Origin: Eretmocerus hayati
Lineage: Eukaryota > Arthropoda > Insecta > Hymenoptera > Aphelinidae
Reading direction: 5' to 3'
Assembly (NCBI GenBank): GCA_029851415.1
Contig: CM056743.1
Span: forward strand, 13,632,727-13,696,726
Length of the DNA stretch: 64,000 nucleotides
A model generated the notes under the pieces. The model was not told the DNA's origin and ran no database searches. It saw nothing but the letters and a program-made list of their open reading frames with translations. Positions 47,300 to 57,790 of the stretch are shown here, one piece after another (position 1 is the first letter of the stretch; each line of letters opens with the position of its first letter). Both the position numbers and the translations under genes were made by a program.

Positions 47300-48190
47300 A
47301 ATTTTGTCCGGGAGGGAGTCCTTATTCCCTAACTATTCTCCTCATAGGACAAAATGCCTCGACTAGACTTTTACCCGGGACAAAATTCCCTGGGTATTCT
47401 TTCACCCCCAGGGTAAACTTCCCTAGGTATTTTCTATCCCAGATGGTTTGCCACAGATTTTGTTTTCCCGGGACGAAATATGATAAAATTCTTCCGCCTA
47501 ACCATAACGTCCCGATTTTTTGTCTCCTCTTTTCATTTTCTCAATAAATTTTCCGCGATCCCCTGAACATGTGGCGGTCCAAAGCACTTGACTATGATTA
47601 AAAAGATCTCCTGTGTTGTTGGAACTTGTAACCTAGTTTAATTTTTTCGGCCATGTATTCACGATTTCCCATGTAAAGTTTACATTATTCTCAAGATATA
47701 ATTTCAAAAAATAGTTGAAGTAATCACGAAAAATCAGTGCAAGTATCTCCATTTGGATGGATTCATCAATGCGACATACAAAAAATCAACAGCCCGCCAA
47801 TTGGAGGTGCGGCGAATATCCATAATGTACTGCTCAGATGAGCGATACCTGGAAAATATTAGTCATAATGTGCATTTCTTGTACAAAATTTAACGTTAGA
47901 GTCTGCTCATACCTCAAAAAACAAGTCGCATTTTTAATCCATAGAATTTGAAACCGAAACACTACGAACAACTAAAGAGAGCAAAAATAGACAGTGAATC
48001 ATTCAAATCTTCCCTTCTCCTCTCAGCATCTCCGTGGATGGAGACGGTGAGAGAATTTGTACAGGGATTTATTGTTACAGAGAGAAAGTGAAACCGAGGA
48101 ATTTTGGGCTTTGCCCACATCTTGAACTGGAGAGTTTTTGCCTAGGGGAGGTTTTTTCCTCGGTGAGAAATGACTAGGGAATTATGCACT
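47300..48190 (+). mobile_element. Dispersed repeat family 'CCCGGGACAAAATTCCC', copy 1
   Basis: The stretch begins with several variants of CCCGGGACAAAATTCCC and ends with reverse-oriented GGGGAGGTTTTTTCCTCGG blocks. A second copy at 52,265-52,990 has the same order: ATTTCCCATGTAAAGTTT against ATTTCCCGTGTAACGTTT, GGTCATAATTTGTATTTCT-like, TCTGCTCAT and AGTCGCA. It is non-coding and probably a non-autonomous DNA element. Confidence 0.75.
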
Positions 48191-48912
48191 CTGAATTTTT
48201 AGGTTTCAGATTTCGTGTCAAAGCAGCTACTGAGGTCCTCGTTCGAGCCATTTGGGGTGGATTTCAACCCCAAGATACTGAAATCTCAGTCAAAGCGTTA
48301 TACCGGAGGTGTTTCTTAGTCCAAGCTGGATTGGAATAGTATGCTGTTTTCGACTTCATTTGCTCATCTTTTGCATAATCCAAGTTTTCCATTCAGCTAA
48401 TTTCAACTTCAATACTCTACTGATTTGTGGTTGCAACAAGAACAGATACCTCTGATGGAAGTGACTTTACCCAAGTTTTATGCGATTTGAAAGTCATCTT
48501 TAGGACTATTGTGCAGTATAGTGCAAAACCACGTGAAAATTGGCTATCTCGCAAATTTTAACTCCCAGAACTTGAAAAGCTCGAATTTTTTGCCAAAAGT
48601 TCAAGAGCGTTATTAACTTAATGGAGAAATTTCATAAATTACGAGTCATTGCTCTCAAAATTCACGCCAAGCTATCGTATTATTTTTGACGAGTGTTTCA
48701 CTCCTTCCTGACAGGAATTATCAGTCAAACTCGATAGGCAACATTCCATTAATTCCTCAGCTGGAAATTCCATCCTCTCGTGGTGGAAATCCACCTCAAG
48801 GAATTCAAAGTGTAAAACCTTCAACCATTTGACCACATACATTCAAAAAGACCAGACCCCCCCCCCCCCACCCCCAATATCTGCAAGGGCCGACTTATCA
48901 TCAAAACGTATT

Positions 48913-49026
48913 CACTGTGAGAAGAAATTCTGAAAAACAGATCAATTGACTGAAATTCAACGGTTAGTGGGTTTGTTGTGATTCAGTACAATTTTCATTT
49001 GACTTTGAGAATTTCTTCTCACAGTG
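48913..49026. mobile_element. 114-bp MITE, CACTGTGAGAAGAAATTCT ends
   Basis: The terminus CACTGTGAGAAGAAATTCT is perfectly inverted at the other end. The internal 75 bp is unique. It is one of several CACTG-ended small elements in this region. Confidence 0.8.
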
Positions 49027-50073
49027 TTGAATACGAAGGTCGTTAGATTTCAAGCGAAGATTTTGAGAACCCCGTTCCCCGCTCCCCATCCCAAATCGTC
49101 CGCAAATCCATTCAATTCAATTTACTGGGGCATGTTTCGATTTTTTGAGAAGGGATCCCTCTGTCTATACCTTCAATTTCGAAAGAGCGAGGAATTTTGA
49201 GGACGAACAAGGCTTTTTACTATTTTCCAAAGTGATCAGACGACCCCGTTGCTCATTTTCTCTCAGAAATACTCAACTCCCTCAGTGGAAAAGTCGAGTT
49301 ATTGCTTTAGAGTGATGACCAGCGCCGGATCAAACATAGGGGGGGCCTGTAGGCACAGTGTGGTGGGGGCCCTTGTAAGGGGAGAGATTTTTCTATGATC
49401 AAGAAGTATAACCAAATATTCATGGATAGATTAAAGATGTTAGTGTCACCTCATACTATCCTCTTTTGTTAATTAATTATTTTATTTAATTTATGCATCA
49501 CTTTAATTACTCATTCAAAAAAGTATATGGGCTCACTAGCCACTCACAAAATAGTAGCTCTCGCACCAAGTTAATGAGGTTGTAGCTCGCTTCTGAGCGA
49601 TTGGTTTTCGGCCTGAGCCGCAGGCGAAAGTCAAAATAATCGCTCAGAAAGGAGTTGCGAATATTATTTTTCACAATTTTGTAAGCACCCAAACATCGCA
49701 AAATTGCAAAATAGTTCTCAAAATTCCAAAAATCCGCCAACAAACCCCTCAAAGGGCCAAAAAACTAAAAAAAGCCGTTTTTTGAACAACTTGGGGTGGG
49801 CAAAAATTTGTTTTGAAAATTGCAACAACTTTGTTCCCCATCAAAATCGACGTCAAATGCTTCACCTCCGAGTTGAATCTCTAATAATACTGCGATTTTC
49901 GGTCGATTTTCATGTTTTCATGGATCCCCTTATCATACAAGCTCTAGACGATACTCGCGGGAAAAGGAATCAGATATCTCATGAAAAAGCTACAATTTTT
50001 GTTTTTGAAACACTCCGATACGCAATTCTAATAGTAACGCATAATTGTGCCAACTTCCGATTTTATTTCCCCA

Positions 50074-50973
50074 CACTGTAAAAAAAATGTATGTAAATTC
50101 ACCATGCTGAGCACAGGAAATCTGGGGACACCATGCTCAGCATTGTGAATTTACAAGCCCGGATGGGGAATTTTCGAGCGTGCTTGTAAATTTCCTTACC
50201 GGCGGATGGCAAATTCCCGCTTGGGAGCCGCCGTGCCGTGCCTTTGTGACAGATCCTTATCAGTGTCTCTATTAAAATGTCGAGTTGTCGTTGATTTTAC
50301 ATCTAGCCGTCTTTTCTAGCATAGTAGTGAGATATTGAGATGTGTTGATTCTTACGGTAGATGGAATTTTTTGGACAAAAATTGCATCGATTTTGTTGTG
50401 GAGCGGTCATAACCTAATACTGTGTGGCCTCGTTAAAGAAATTGATTGCGCTTGAATAATTCTATAAAAAGAAATCCGTGGATGAAAATGTTTTCTAATC
50501 GAACGTCGAGCTCTTTTCTCGCTGCCAGCATCACACACAATCACACATGCACGTTCACGAGCAAGTTCACAGAGAGTAACATCCCTTTATTTACATCGTT
50601 TATTTACGTATACAGACGTTGACGGATGCCCATATTGCCCATGCACTTTCGATTTTCGAGTCTGCTGTCATGCATCTGATGCTCCACTCCCACATATATA
50701 CAGTTGTTCTTGAACGGCCGATTCAAAAATTTTCAGATTGCAACTCGCGCACGCGTACTCAAATGAAATTTACAAGCCTGGGACGGGAAATTTACAAGCT
50801 CCGGGAATGTAAACTCACCATGCTCAGCATGGTGTCCCAGGATTTCCTGTGCTGAGCATGGTAAATTTACAAGCCGCTCGTAGGTTTCCTCACTTTCTGG
50901 TAAATTCACCATGCTCAACACTGTGAATCTACAACCCCACCAGGTATCTTTACCTCGAAAATTTTTTACAGTG
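50074..50973. mobile_element. CACTGTAAAAAA-ended element nested in the hAT element
   Basis: The left end CACTGTAAAAAA and right end TTTTTTACAGTG are inverted. Both sub-ends carry repeated blocks such as AATTCACCATGCTGAGCA and GTGAATTTACAAGCC in mirror orientation. The length is 900 bp and it is non-coding. Its target duplication could not be fixed. Confidence 0.75.
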
Positions 50974-50993
50974 CACTGTGCGACGGAAGAATA

Positions 50994-51051
50994 GGCGGTC
51001 GTGGTCCAGTGGTTAGGACACTTGGCTTCTGTGAAGAAGGCCCCGGGTAAG
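50994..51051 (+). repeat. tRNA-derived (Glu-like) fragment or SINE head
   Basis: TGGTCCAGTGGTTAGGACAC TTGGCTTCT resembles the D-arm and anticodon half of tRNA-Glu and forms a good A box (51,002-51,012). The region where the B box should be reads CCCGGGTAAGGATTTC and is degenerate. This is a tRNA pseudogene or SINE fragment, not a functional tRNA. Confidence 0.65.
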
Positions 51052-51360
51052 GATTTCTGCGATTTCCATGCAAAATCGATCGCTTACATTTTCACAAGTG
51101 TATCGACTTTCCATAAATCCTCACGTCACACGTAGTGAATGGAATAAAACTATCTCATGAATCAGCTCTTCCAAGTGCATGGCTCATCACAACACCCAAT
51201 TTTTTCGGTAAAAATGATTTATGTCTCCCCGAAAGCCCCGAGAGAACGAAACAAGAATGGAGAATTCCCGATTGGTTTTTACATCGAAAAAATGGTGGGG
51301 GCCTGTAGGCCTAGGCCTTCAGGCCTATTCTGTAGATCCGGCGCTGGTGATGACAGATAA

Positions 51361-51779
51361 GGGTGATGAAAGATAAAGATCTACGCCACGATTTTGCGCC
51401 ATGCCACGACGCGCTATCGCACGCCACGACCCAAAAATTCATTCCAGCGAACCCGACCATTGATGGACTGGATTTATTGTTACACTATCAGTCGTAGATT
51501 ATGAAAATGAATCAAATCTATCTATGGTCGAGTTTGCCGGAATGAACTTTTGGTCCGTGGCGCGCGATAGCGCGTCGTGGCGTGGCGCAAAAATTCATGC
51601 CAGTGAACCCGACGATCGATGGATTGGATTTAATGTTACAGTATCAGTTGTAGATTATGAAAATGAAATAAATCCACCGATGGTCGGGTTCGCTGGGATG
51701 AATTTTTGGGTCATGGCGTGCAATAGCGCGCCGTGGAGTGGCGCAAAATCGTGTCGTAGCGCTTTATCTGTCATCACCC
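51361..51779. mobile_element. Palindromic MITE built of alternating about 110-bp units
   Basis: The ends GGGTGATGAAAGATAAAG and (inverted) AGGGTGATGACAGATAAAG are followed in both by CACGATTTTGCGCCA, ACGGCGCGCTAT-like and CCAGCGAACCCGACCAT. The same block occurs a third time in the middle. The hAT element sits immediately beside its left end, and the hAT target duplication GTGATGAC matches this terminus. Confidence 0.8.
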
Positions 51780-52049
51780 TGGAAAAATCGAGATATGCTC
51801 CCATTGAGATAAGTAGTCTGCTATATTCAGGCAAATTTTAGCATTCTACTTCGAATATTTTCCTAACAAAGGAGAATGAAGTTGATTATCAGCAAATCTA
51901 ATTTTTTGATGAACGTATGGTATGAATACTTCCATTATTGTTATTCATTAACAAAAACTGGTTGCAGTAGAAATAGAACATCGCAAACTCAAAAGCGGAG
52001 GAACATCAAATTCACTGATAACTCTTAATACAGATGTAATCATACTCAC

Positions 52050-52098
52050 GTGGTACATTCTCGAAAGGCAATGAAGGTATCCCAGCGATGTCTGGTCT
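52050..52098 (-). CDS. Probable protease A 5' exon (pro-region)
   Basis: A 49-nt segment with a strong GTGAGT donor encodes RPDIAGIPSLPFENVP and leaves exactly one base, as exon 2 requires. The acceptor (CATAAAG) is poor, so the exon start is uncertain. No start codon or signal peptide was found upstream, so the true first exon is missing from this model. With this exon the model encodes 408 residues. Confidence 0.5.
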
Positions 52099-52264
52099 CT
52101 TTATGCGCCAATAAATTCGAAAGAAAAATTACAATGATCAAACGCTAGTCAAAAATTGGTCGGTACAGATCTCTCATATCGTGTTGCCTATACGTGAAAG
52201 TGGTAAATCATAATAGGTGGCCGTATGGGTTATGGATGAGTGGGTAGGGTGGATGGGCGCTCGG

Positions 52265-52990
52265 GTGGGGAGGGGGTCATTTTTCCCCAAACATTTTTCT
52301 CATGGGACGAAATTCCCCAGTTATTATTTTTCCCCGGGACAAAATTCCCCGAGTATTCTTCCTTTCCCAACGAGTCGCCTCAAGTATTACTTTTCTCCGG
52401 ACAAATTTTGACCAAATCCTCGAATACCTTTCTGAACATATTGCGGTCCAAATATCTTGTCTATAGTCAACGAACCCCCTTTGTTAGTGTAACTTCTAAC
52501 CTTACTTCAAATACAAATTCTTTCGGCCACGCATTAAAATTTCCCGTGTAACGTTTTTGTTAATTATGAGATAAAATTCTAAAATATGGTTATGATGCGG
52601 TACCTGAAAAGTGTTGGTCATAATTTGTATTTCTAGAGCAAAATTGTGAGTAAGAATCTGCTCATTTTCAAAAAATTAGTCGCACTTTAACTCATAGAAC
52701 TTGAGGCAGAATAAACAAAGTACAAACTAATATAATCAAATAAAGAAAGCAAATACCGAATCCAGATTAACAGTGAATCACTTGAATATCCCCTTATCTT
52801 TCCAGCGTCTTTGAGAAATTGGGAAGACTAGCATGGGGAGTTATGGTTGCGAGGAAAAATACCCCAGGGAATTTTGGCCTCACGGGATTTTGAACGGGGG
52901 AGTTTTTGCTTCGAGGAATTTTTTCCTCGGGGAAAGATGACCGGGAAAAAATGACTCGGGGAATTCTGGCTGTGGAAAAATTAATCCCAA
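52265..52990 (+). mobile_element. Dispersed repeat family 'CCCGGGACAAAATTCCC', copy 2
   Basis: Same order of blocks as the copy at 47.3-48.2 kb and in the same orientation. It starts with CCCCGGGACAAAATTCCCC variants and ends with CGGGGAATT/GGGGAAAGATGACCGGG blocks in the opposite sense, so the ends are loosely inverted. Confidence 0.75.
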
Positions 52991-53064
52991 TCCTCGGGTG
53001 AGCGGTCAAACGAGATGGTGAGTGTGTGGGTGGATGGGTGGGTTGGTATGTCGTGTGTTTGTGA

Positions 53065-53155
53065 TTAATTGATTGATCAAGTGATCGATCCAATTCGATC
53101 GATCGATCAAATAAGTCCAATTGATTAATAAATGACTGATCAATCGATCCGATGT
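53065..53155. repeat. GATC/ATTGAT-rich palindromic cluster
   Basis: A 90-bp stretch with repeated GATCGATC, ATTGATTGATC and CAATCGATCC, several of them self-complementary. It is directly downstream of the dispersed repeat copy. Confidence 0.6.
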
Positions 53156-54500
53156 ATCTAAAAATTGTATCATTGAACTACAGAGTCAAAGGTGCTCGGA
53201 GAACACAGGTCTACCGAATTTTACTACGCTTAATGCCCTGAATGATTTTCTACTTTCAGAAGCCAGTCACCATGAGAATTCATCGGAAAAATCTCTATTA
53301 ATATTTTAAATCTTCAATTATACATTCAGAGCATATTCTTCAAGACTTAATTCTAACCTGAGTCATTTCGGAAATTTCGAACGGTTGTGACTGTTCTCTA
53401 AATTCCATGTCTGACCTAACATGATTCATTCTACTTATTCTAATAACGTTCATTAAGTGTCTCTAGAGAAGTTGTCTATGGTTCTGATATTCTTTAGTTG
53501 TTGTTTGACCGAGGTCTAGAGTTGATCTGCGGATTAGTCGCTGTAGTCGGCATGTCCGAGTTAGTATCTCTTGTGTTCTGCTAAGCTGGAATTACGCAAA
53601 GTCGATGCAGGGACTCCAATTCATTGCTTGGCCACAGCGACTACCGCGCCTGCCAAGTTTAGACCCCGGTTTGACAACGATTATGAATACCAGATTGATA
53701 TCCGTAATAATCAGAAATTGTTCACAATTGTTCGTCGATCTTCTAGATTTGAAATCATTATTCTGCATCCTATAATGCGAGTGAAAAGCATTGTCTTGAT
53801 CGATCCAAAAGCATTATCACCATGATGTAATTCGAGTTGAGAATTCGAGTTCTCTTCGTATGAATACGTTAGAGGTATCATTGATGCAACGTTCATGATA
53901 GTTATGAGCAGGAGCCCTACAAAATATCATCTTTCCAAACTTTCATGAGTAACCTTCTCGTAATACCATAAATTAATCATCACTGATCGTTTTCAATTAC
54001 TCTAACTTGTAGGAAAAATTTACAAGATGATCAATCGGGAGCGAGAGAGTCAATAATGCTAGTTATGATTAATCTTAGGAGTAATGTTGACGAAGTATCG
54101 TAAATTCATTTCTAATGCGATGGAAATGGATATATCATGGGGCTTGAGTGATTGCATTTGTAGAATGAGTCATGAAGATGTGAGATATTTCTTTGAACAT
54201 TGTATGAGTTTAACCGATTGAATTTTGAGAGAGTAAAAAAACTCCTGGTTACGTTGGCACTCATCTCAAGAACAAAAATTTCGGAAATAATTTCAAGACT
54301 ACGAAAAGTTAATATGACTCGGGGAAAGTGACATTCATGAAATGCGTAGGAGGGCGATAGATGAAATTGAATGTCACGGTTTTGAGTCAATTGGTTCTAA
54401 ACCATGCATATTCACTGAAAAATTCATACCATGTACTTTCAATCGATTCAGAACAACGTTGGATCCAAGAGAAAATTTCTCGGGGAGTGGCAAAATCAAA
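53156..54500. other. Intergenic between protease copies; no gene recognised
   Basis: A plus-strand open frame at 53,571-53,825 (84 codons) has protein-like composition but no recognised domain or clear splice signals. Nothing else stands out. Confidence 0.35.
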
Positions 54501-54905
54501 AAACGCGAAAATCGCGATTTTCGATTTTGAACGACAGATTACAGTACAAAATACGTAAAAGTCTCTTATTCCCAAAGCCGAAATTTATTGATTGGGATCT
54601 CGTTAACGATAACAGAAAGACACGTTTCCGAGCGATAATCCACTGTTTTTTCCATATTAACAATGGGTAGTCATGCGCGCTATAGCCTGGGCTATCGGTA
54701 CGAAGAAATGAACGACGCACATCGGTGGCGTTGTGCATATCTATGACTATAGCGCGTGCCACTACCCATTGTTCAAAACATCGAAAAACCAATTATCGCG
54801 CGGAAATATGATTCAATCAATAAATTTTCGTTTTGACAACATGAGATATTAAAGTTTTTTGTACTGTGAATAGACACTCAAAATCGCAATTTTCGTGTCT
54901 TCTCA
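54500..54905. mobile_element. Nested inverted repeats
   Basis: An inner palindrome at 54,659-54,776 has arms AACAATGGGTAGTCATGCGC and its inverse. An outer pair at about 54,500-54,600 and 54,810-54,905 shares AAAATCGCGATTTT-like, ACAGTACAAAA and AATTTATTGATTG in inverted order. A small element seems to have landed in, or formed the centre of, a larger palindrome. Confidence 0.7.
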
Positions 54906-55436
54906 ACTTTGGAACGCTCACAGCTCGAAAATGATGAATTTTGGAGAAAAATGACGGAAGATATTTTCTGTTCAGAATGAGCCAAATAAGCTTAGAAAAT
55001 GTCTTTCGGACCAAAAAATTGATATTGACGATTTGCTCAAACAATTTCAATTTAAACAATTTGGCATCAGAATTTCGTCTGAAAACGTAAATTTTTGAAT
55101 TCAGGAGATTTTTCCAGCAATGGTGGTGATTTCGCCTAGTCCAAAATGATTTTGGAGTCAAAAATTGAAGGAGCATAGCCAGGTCGATCCAGCAGAATGA
55201 AAAGATGGGAATCTCACCTGGATAAAATATCCCCATACTATGGGTAAAATCAAATTGTATAAGATGTAATAACTGTTGCAAATCATCGTGGTAACTGTTG
55301 GAAAATTTGTTGAAAATGCGGCTAATATACCCTGACTTTGACTTATTATATTTCATTGTTTCAAAGTCTCTCGCTAAAAGGTCTTGAGTAAAGCTCTAGC
55401 TTTCGGCCCGTGCAGAATTTGAATATTCTGAATGAC

Positions 55437-55504
55437 ATCGATAACGTCAGTACAACACTCCAATGAACAATTGTTTATTGGAGTATTGTACTGACGTTAT
55501 CGAT
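55437..55504. repeat. 68-bp near-perfect palindrome (hairpin)
   Basis: ATCGATAACGTCAGTACAAC plus ACTCCAAT pairs with ATTGGAGT plus ATTGTACTGACGTTATCGAT, a 28-bp stem with one mismatch. The 12-nt loop is itself palindromic (AACAATTGTT). Outside it, GCTCTAGC (55,393) and GCTAGAGC (55,509) form another inverted pair. Confidence 0.9.
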
Positions 55505-56378
55505 TCTTGCTAGAGCGTGCCAATGTTTTTTTGGCATGTAAGATTAACTACTTCAAAGTTTACTACATATCAATACTTCGCGTGTTACAATAGCTCCCGA
55601 CAGTTGTAGAGGAAAATTCCGATCACAAAGTAATAAAACAAAGAGAAAATGAGATGTTCAACGGATTGAACCAGTGAGGATCACTGAACAGATGAAAATT
55701 GAACATAAAACGAGATTATGATTGGCAAGTTTGAGCAAAGATCGAATCTACAAGCACGTGCAATCAATTGTTCCGGATATATTAGGGCGCAGCCAAGAGT
55801 AAAAATTTATCGCTCCTTTCTTCATTTCACAGATAAATTGAATCATCCTATTCTTAAGTATAATTTCAGGATATTCAACAACAGAAAATTGTTTCACAGG
55901 TAGGCAAGCTGCATGCAAAATCCTTTAGTTCCTGTCATAACACTTATAAATTTCATATCATATTCGTCTATGAGCTTGCAAAAGGCTGTGCTGTAAAATA
56001 GTCAAAACGTTTCTGTGACTCAGTGTCTCAACGAATTGGCAGAAAAAAAACAATAAATTCAGTCATCCAGTCTTTATGAGAAACTCCTGCGATAGGATTC
56101 CATCTTTAGGATATTTGTCTACATACACTTCCTTCTCCATTCTTTCTCTCATTTTCAAATGTCAATACGGAAGAGTCGGAGTAAGTATTCCATTCTTTCC
56201 CGAGTAACTGATCTTGAATAATTGAGAGACGTGAGGTAATCAGCTCAGTACACATTGACAAGGAAAATCTTGTATCATCACGATAGATACTATTAATTCT
56301 CTTATCGTATTGTTCAGTCTTCATCAACTCAGGACTACATTAACCTTCAACCGTCGATGACTATGCATAATCCATCAG

Positions 56379-56424
56379 CTATTTGTAGCTGAATGTGTTT
56401 TGTAAGCAATGAGCCTTTCCAGAT
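56379..56424 (-). CDS. Protease B exon 9 (last)
   Basis: A 46-nt exon after ACTTTTTCAG, ending in TAG at 56,381-56,379. It encodes ASGKAHCL and a short tail, the same as copy A apart from substitutions. The conserved last cysteine is kept. Confidence 0.83.
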
Positions 56425-56671
56425 CTGAAAAAGTTATGTATTGGATAATTTTCCATCTCAGGTGGATGAATGATGTCATGCATTCCAACACAATAATCGA
56501 TAAGATGAGTGATACAGAAGTTAATTACAATCACAATATGAAAGTATCGATCGACAACACTGATAAAGCATACTTTGGAGTAGTTTGAATAGATCTCTAA
56601 ACAATTAATTTCTCAACTCATTTAGTCACAAAAGTTCGGAATGATGTTATATTGGCATTTTTCGAACTCAC

Positions 56672-56821
56672 GCGACAAAATTTCTGAGATCTCGCTTGCT
56701 GCATTCTGACCAAACTTTTTCTCCCATAGAATGACTTCCCATCACAAGCGGTTGCCCGTTCAACTCTCCAATTTCTACTTCTCTGGCACATCCATTGTCC
56801 ATATCGTGTTTCATATCCAAC
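56672..56821 (-). CDS. Protease B exon 8, zinc-site half with G-to-D change
   Basis: A 150-nt exon between TTTGACATAG and GTGAGT. It opens LDMKHD where copy A has LGMQHD, so the conserved glycine of H-E-x-x-H-x-x-G-x-x-H-D is replaced by aspartate. The third zinc His and the following Asp remain. PLVMG (Met-turn) and VWSECS are intact. That glycine allows a tight turn in metzincins, so a charged replacement may reduce activity. Confidence 0.88.
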
Positions 56822-57195
56822 CTATGTCAAATCACATCGAAAATGTTAATCCCGTATTTTCCAAATTACATCTCATCAATAATTTCTGCTCTGGTGACAA
56901 TCCAACTTGCAGTAGACAAAAAACTCCGGCTGAAACTTTCATCTTTTGGACTTGTTAGGACTATGATTATAAGACTGATTCTTTTAGCTTCGCGTAATAG
57001 TCTAGTCAGATTAATATCACGTCGTCACACATTATCGAGCAAGGAAAAGTACGTATCACGATTTTGTATCAATTTCAATCGCCCAATTCACGGAAATAGT
57101 ATAATGACTCTTCGTCCAGATCTCTGTATCACTCTGTATCACAAAGAGGGACCAAATTTTGCGTCCGGAAGAATCCATTTGAGAAAACAGGATTT

Positions 57196-57597
57196 CACTG
57201 AGAAAAAAATATTGCCGTCAGCACAATACGACTGTATTGTTACGTGGTATTTCCGTCAGACCAATACTGGATTGTCACCACAGCAAAATGATTTTGTTAT
57301 TGCATGCGAATAGCTTAAAAATCTTCCAATTATATTTGTCCCTTTACCGGCACCATTCTGTGCAAAAAATCGGTAGCTTTTGTGGCAAAAAAGCCGTAAT
57401 ATGACTGTGAATCCATCAATTATCAGAGCATTTGAAATATACGAGCCACGTTTATTTATTCTGGCAGTAACACCAGACTGCCAAACCAATCTGATGGATT
57501 GGGGTGATGACAAAATAGGTATTGCTCTCCTGACTATACCACTTTTTGATCGTACGCCAAAACGCAAGGCCGTACGACCAAAATTTTTTTCTCAGTG
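57196..57597. mobile_element. 402-bp MITE, CACTGAGAAAAAAATTTTG-type ends
   Basis: The left end CACTGAGAAAAAAATATTG and the right (reverse complemented) CACTGAGAAAAAAATTTTG are followed by CCGTC / GTCGT. Inner similarity continues weakly. It is of the same general type as the CACTG-ended elements at 48.9 and 50.1 kb. Confidence 0.75.
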
Positions 57598-57790
57598 TTT
57601 CTTACGTATTCCTCCATGTAGAATTCGAATCACTGGCCAGAATTATTCTACCACGTCAAGATTTTTCTTAATAACAAAGAACTGATTTGAAAACAATAAT
57701 GTTCTTAGCGTTCTTGCTCATTTTCTAAATTGATGAATTTGATGGCACTTCCTTTTCACGTGCCAAGAGGATGTCGAACTATGATCTTCT

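Larger units (their letters stand above)
49320..51346. mobile_element. hAT-type element with perfect 8-bp target duplication
   Basis: The termini are CAGCGCCGGATC on the left and its exact inverse GATCCGGCGCTG on the right. Each is flanked by the direct repeat GTGATGAC (49,312-49,319 and 51,347-51,354). An 8-bp duplication and CAG..CTG ends are the signature of hAT transposons. No hAT transposase is visible, so the 2,027-bp copy is non-autonomous. It holds a nested CACTGTAAAAAA element and a tRNA-derived fragment. It lies in protease A intron 1. Confidence 0.92.

Noticed and set aside
50994..51051. Functional tRNA-Glu
   Set aside because: The A box is good, but the B box and acceptor stem are degenerate.
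54817..55356. 179-codon minus-strand open frame
   Set aside because: AT-rich Lys/Asn/Phe/Ile composition, overlap with an inverted-repeat arm, no domain and no splice context; most likely a chance frame.
56795..57313. 172-codon plus-strand open frame
   Set aside because: It overlaps protease B exon 8 antisense, its intron and the end of a MITE; no recognised domain.
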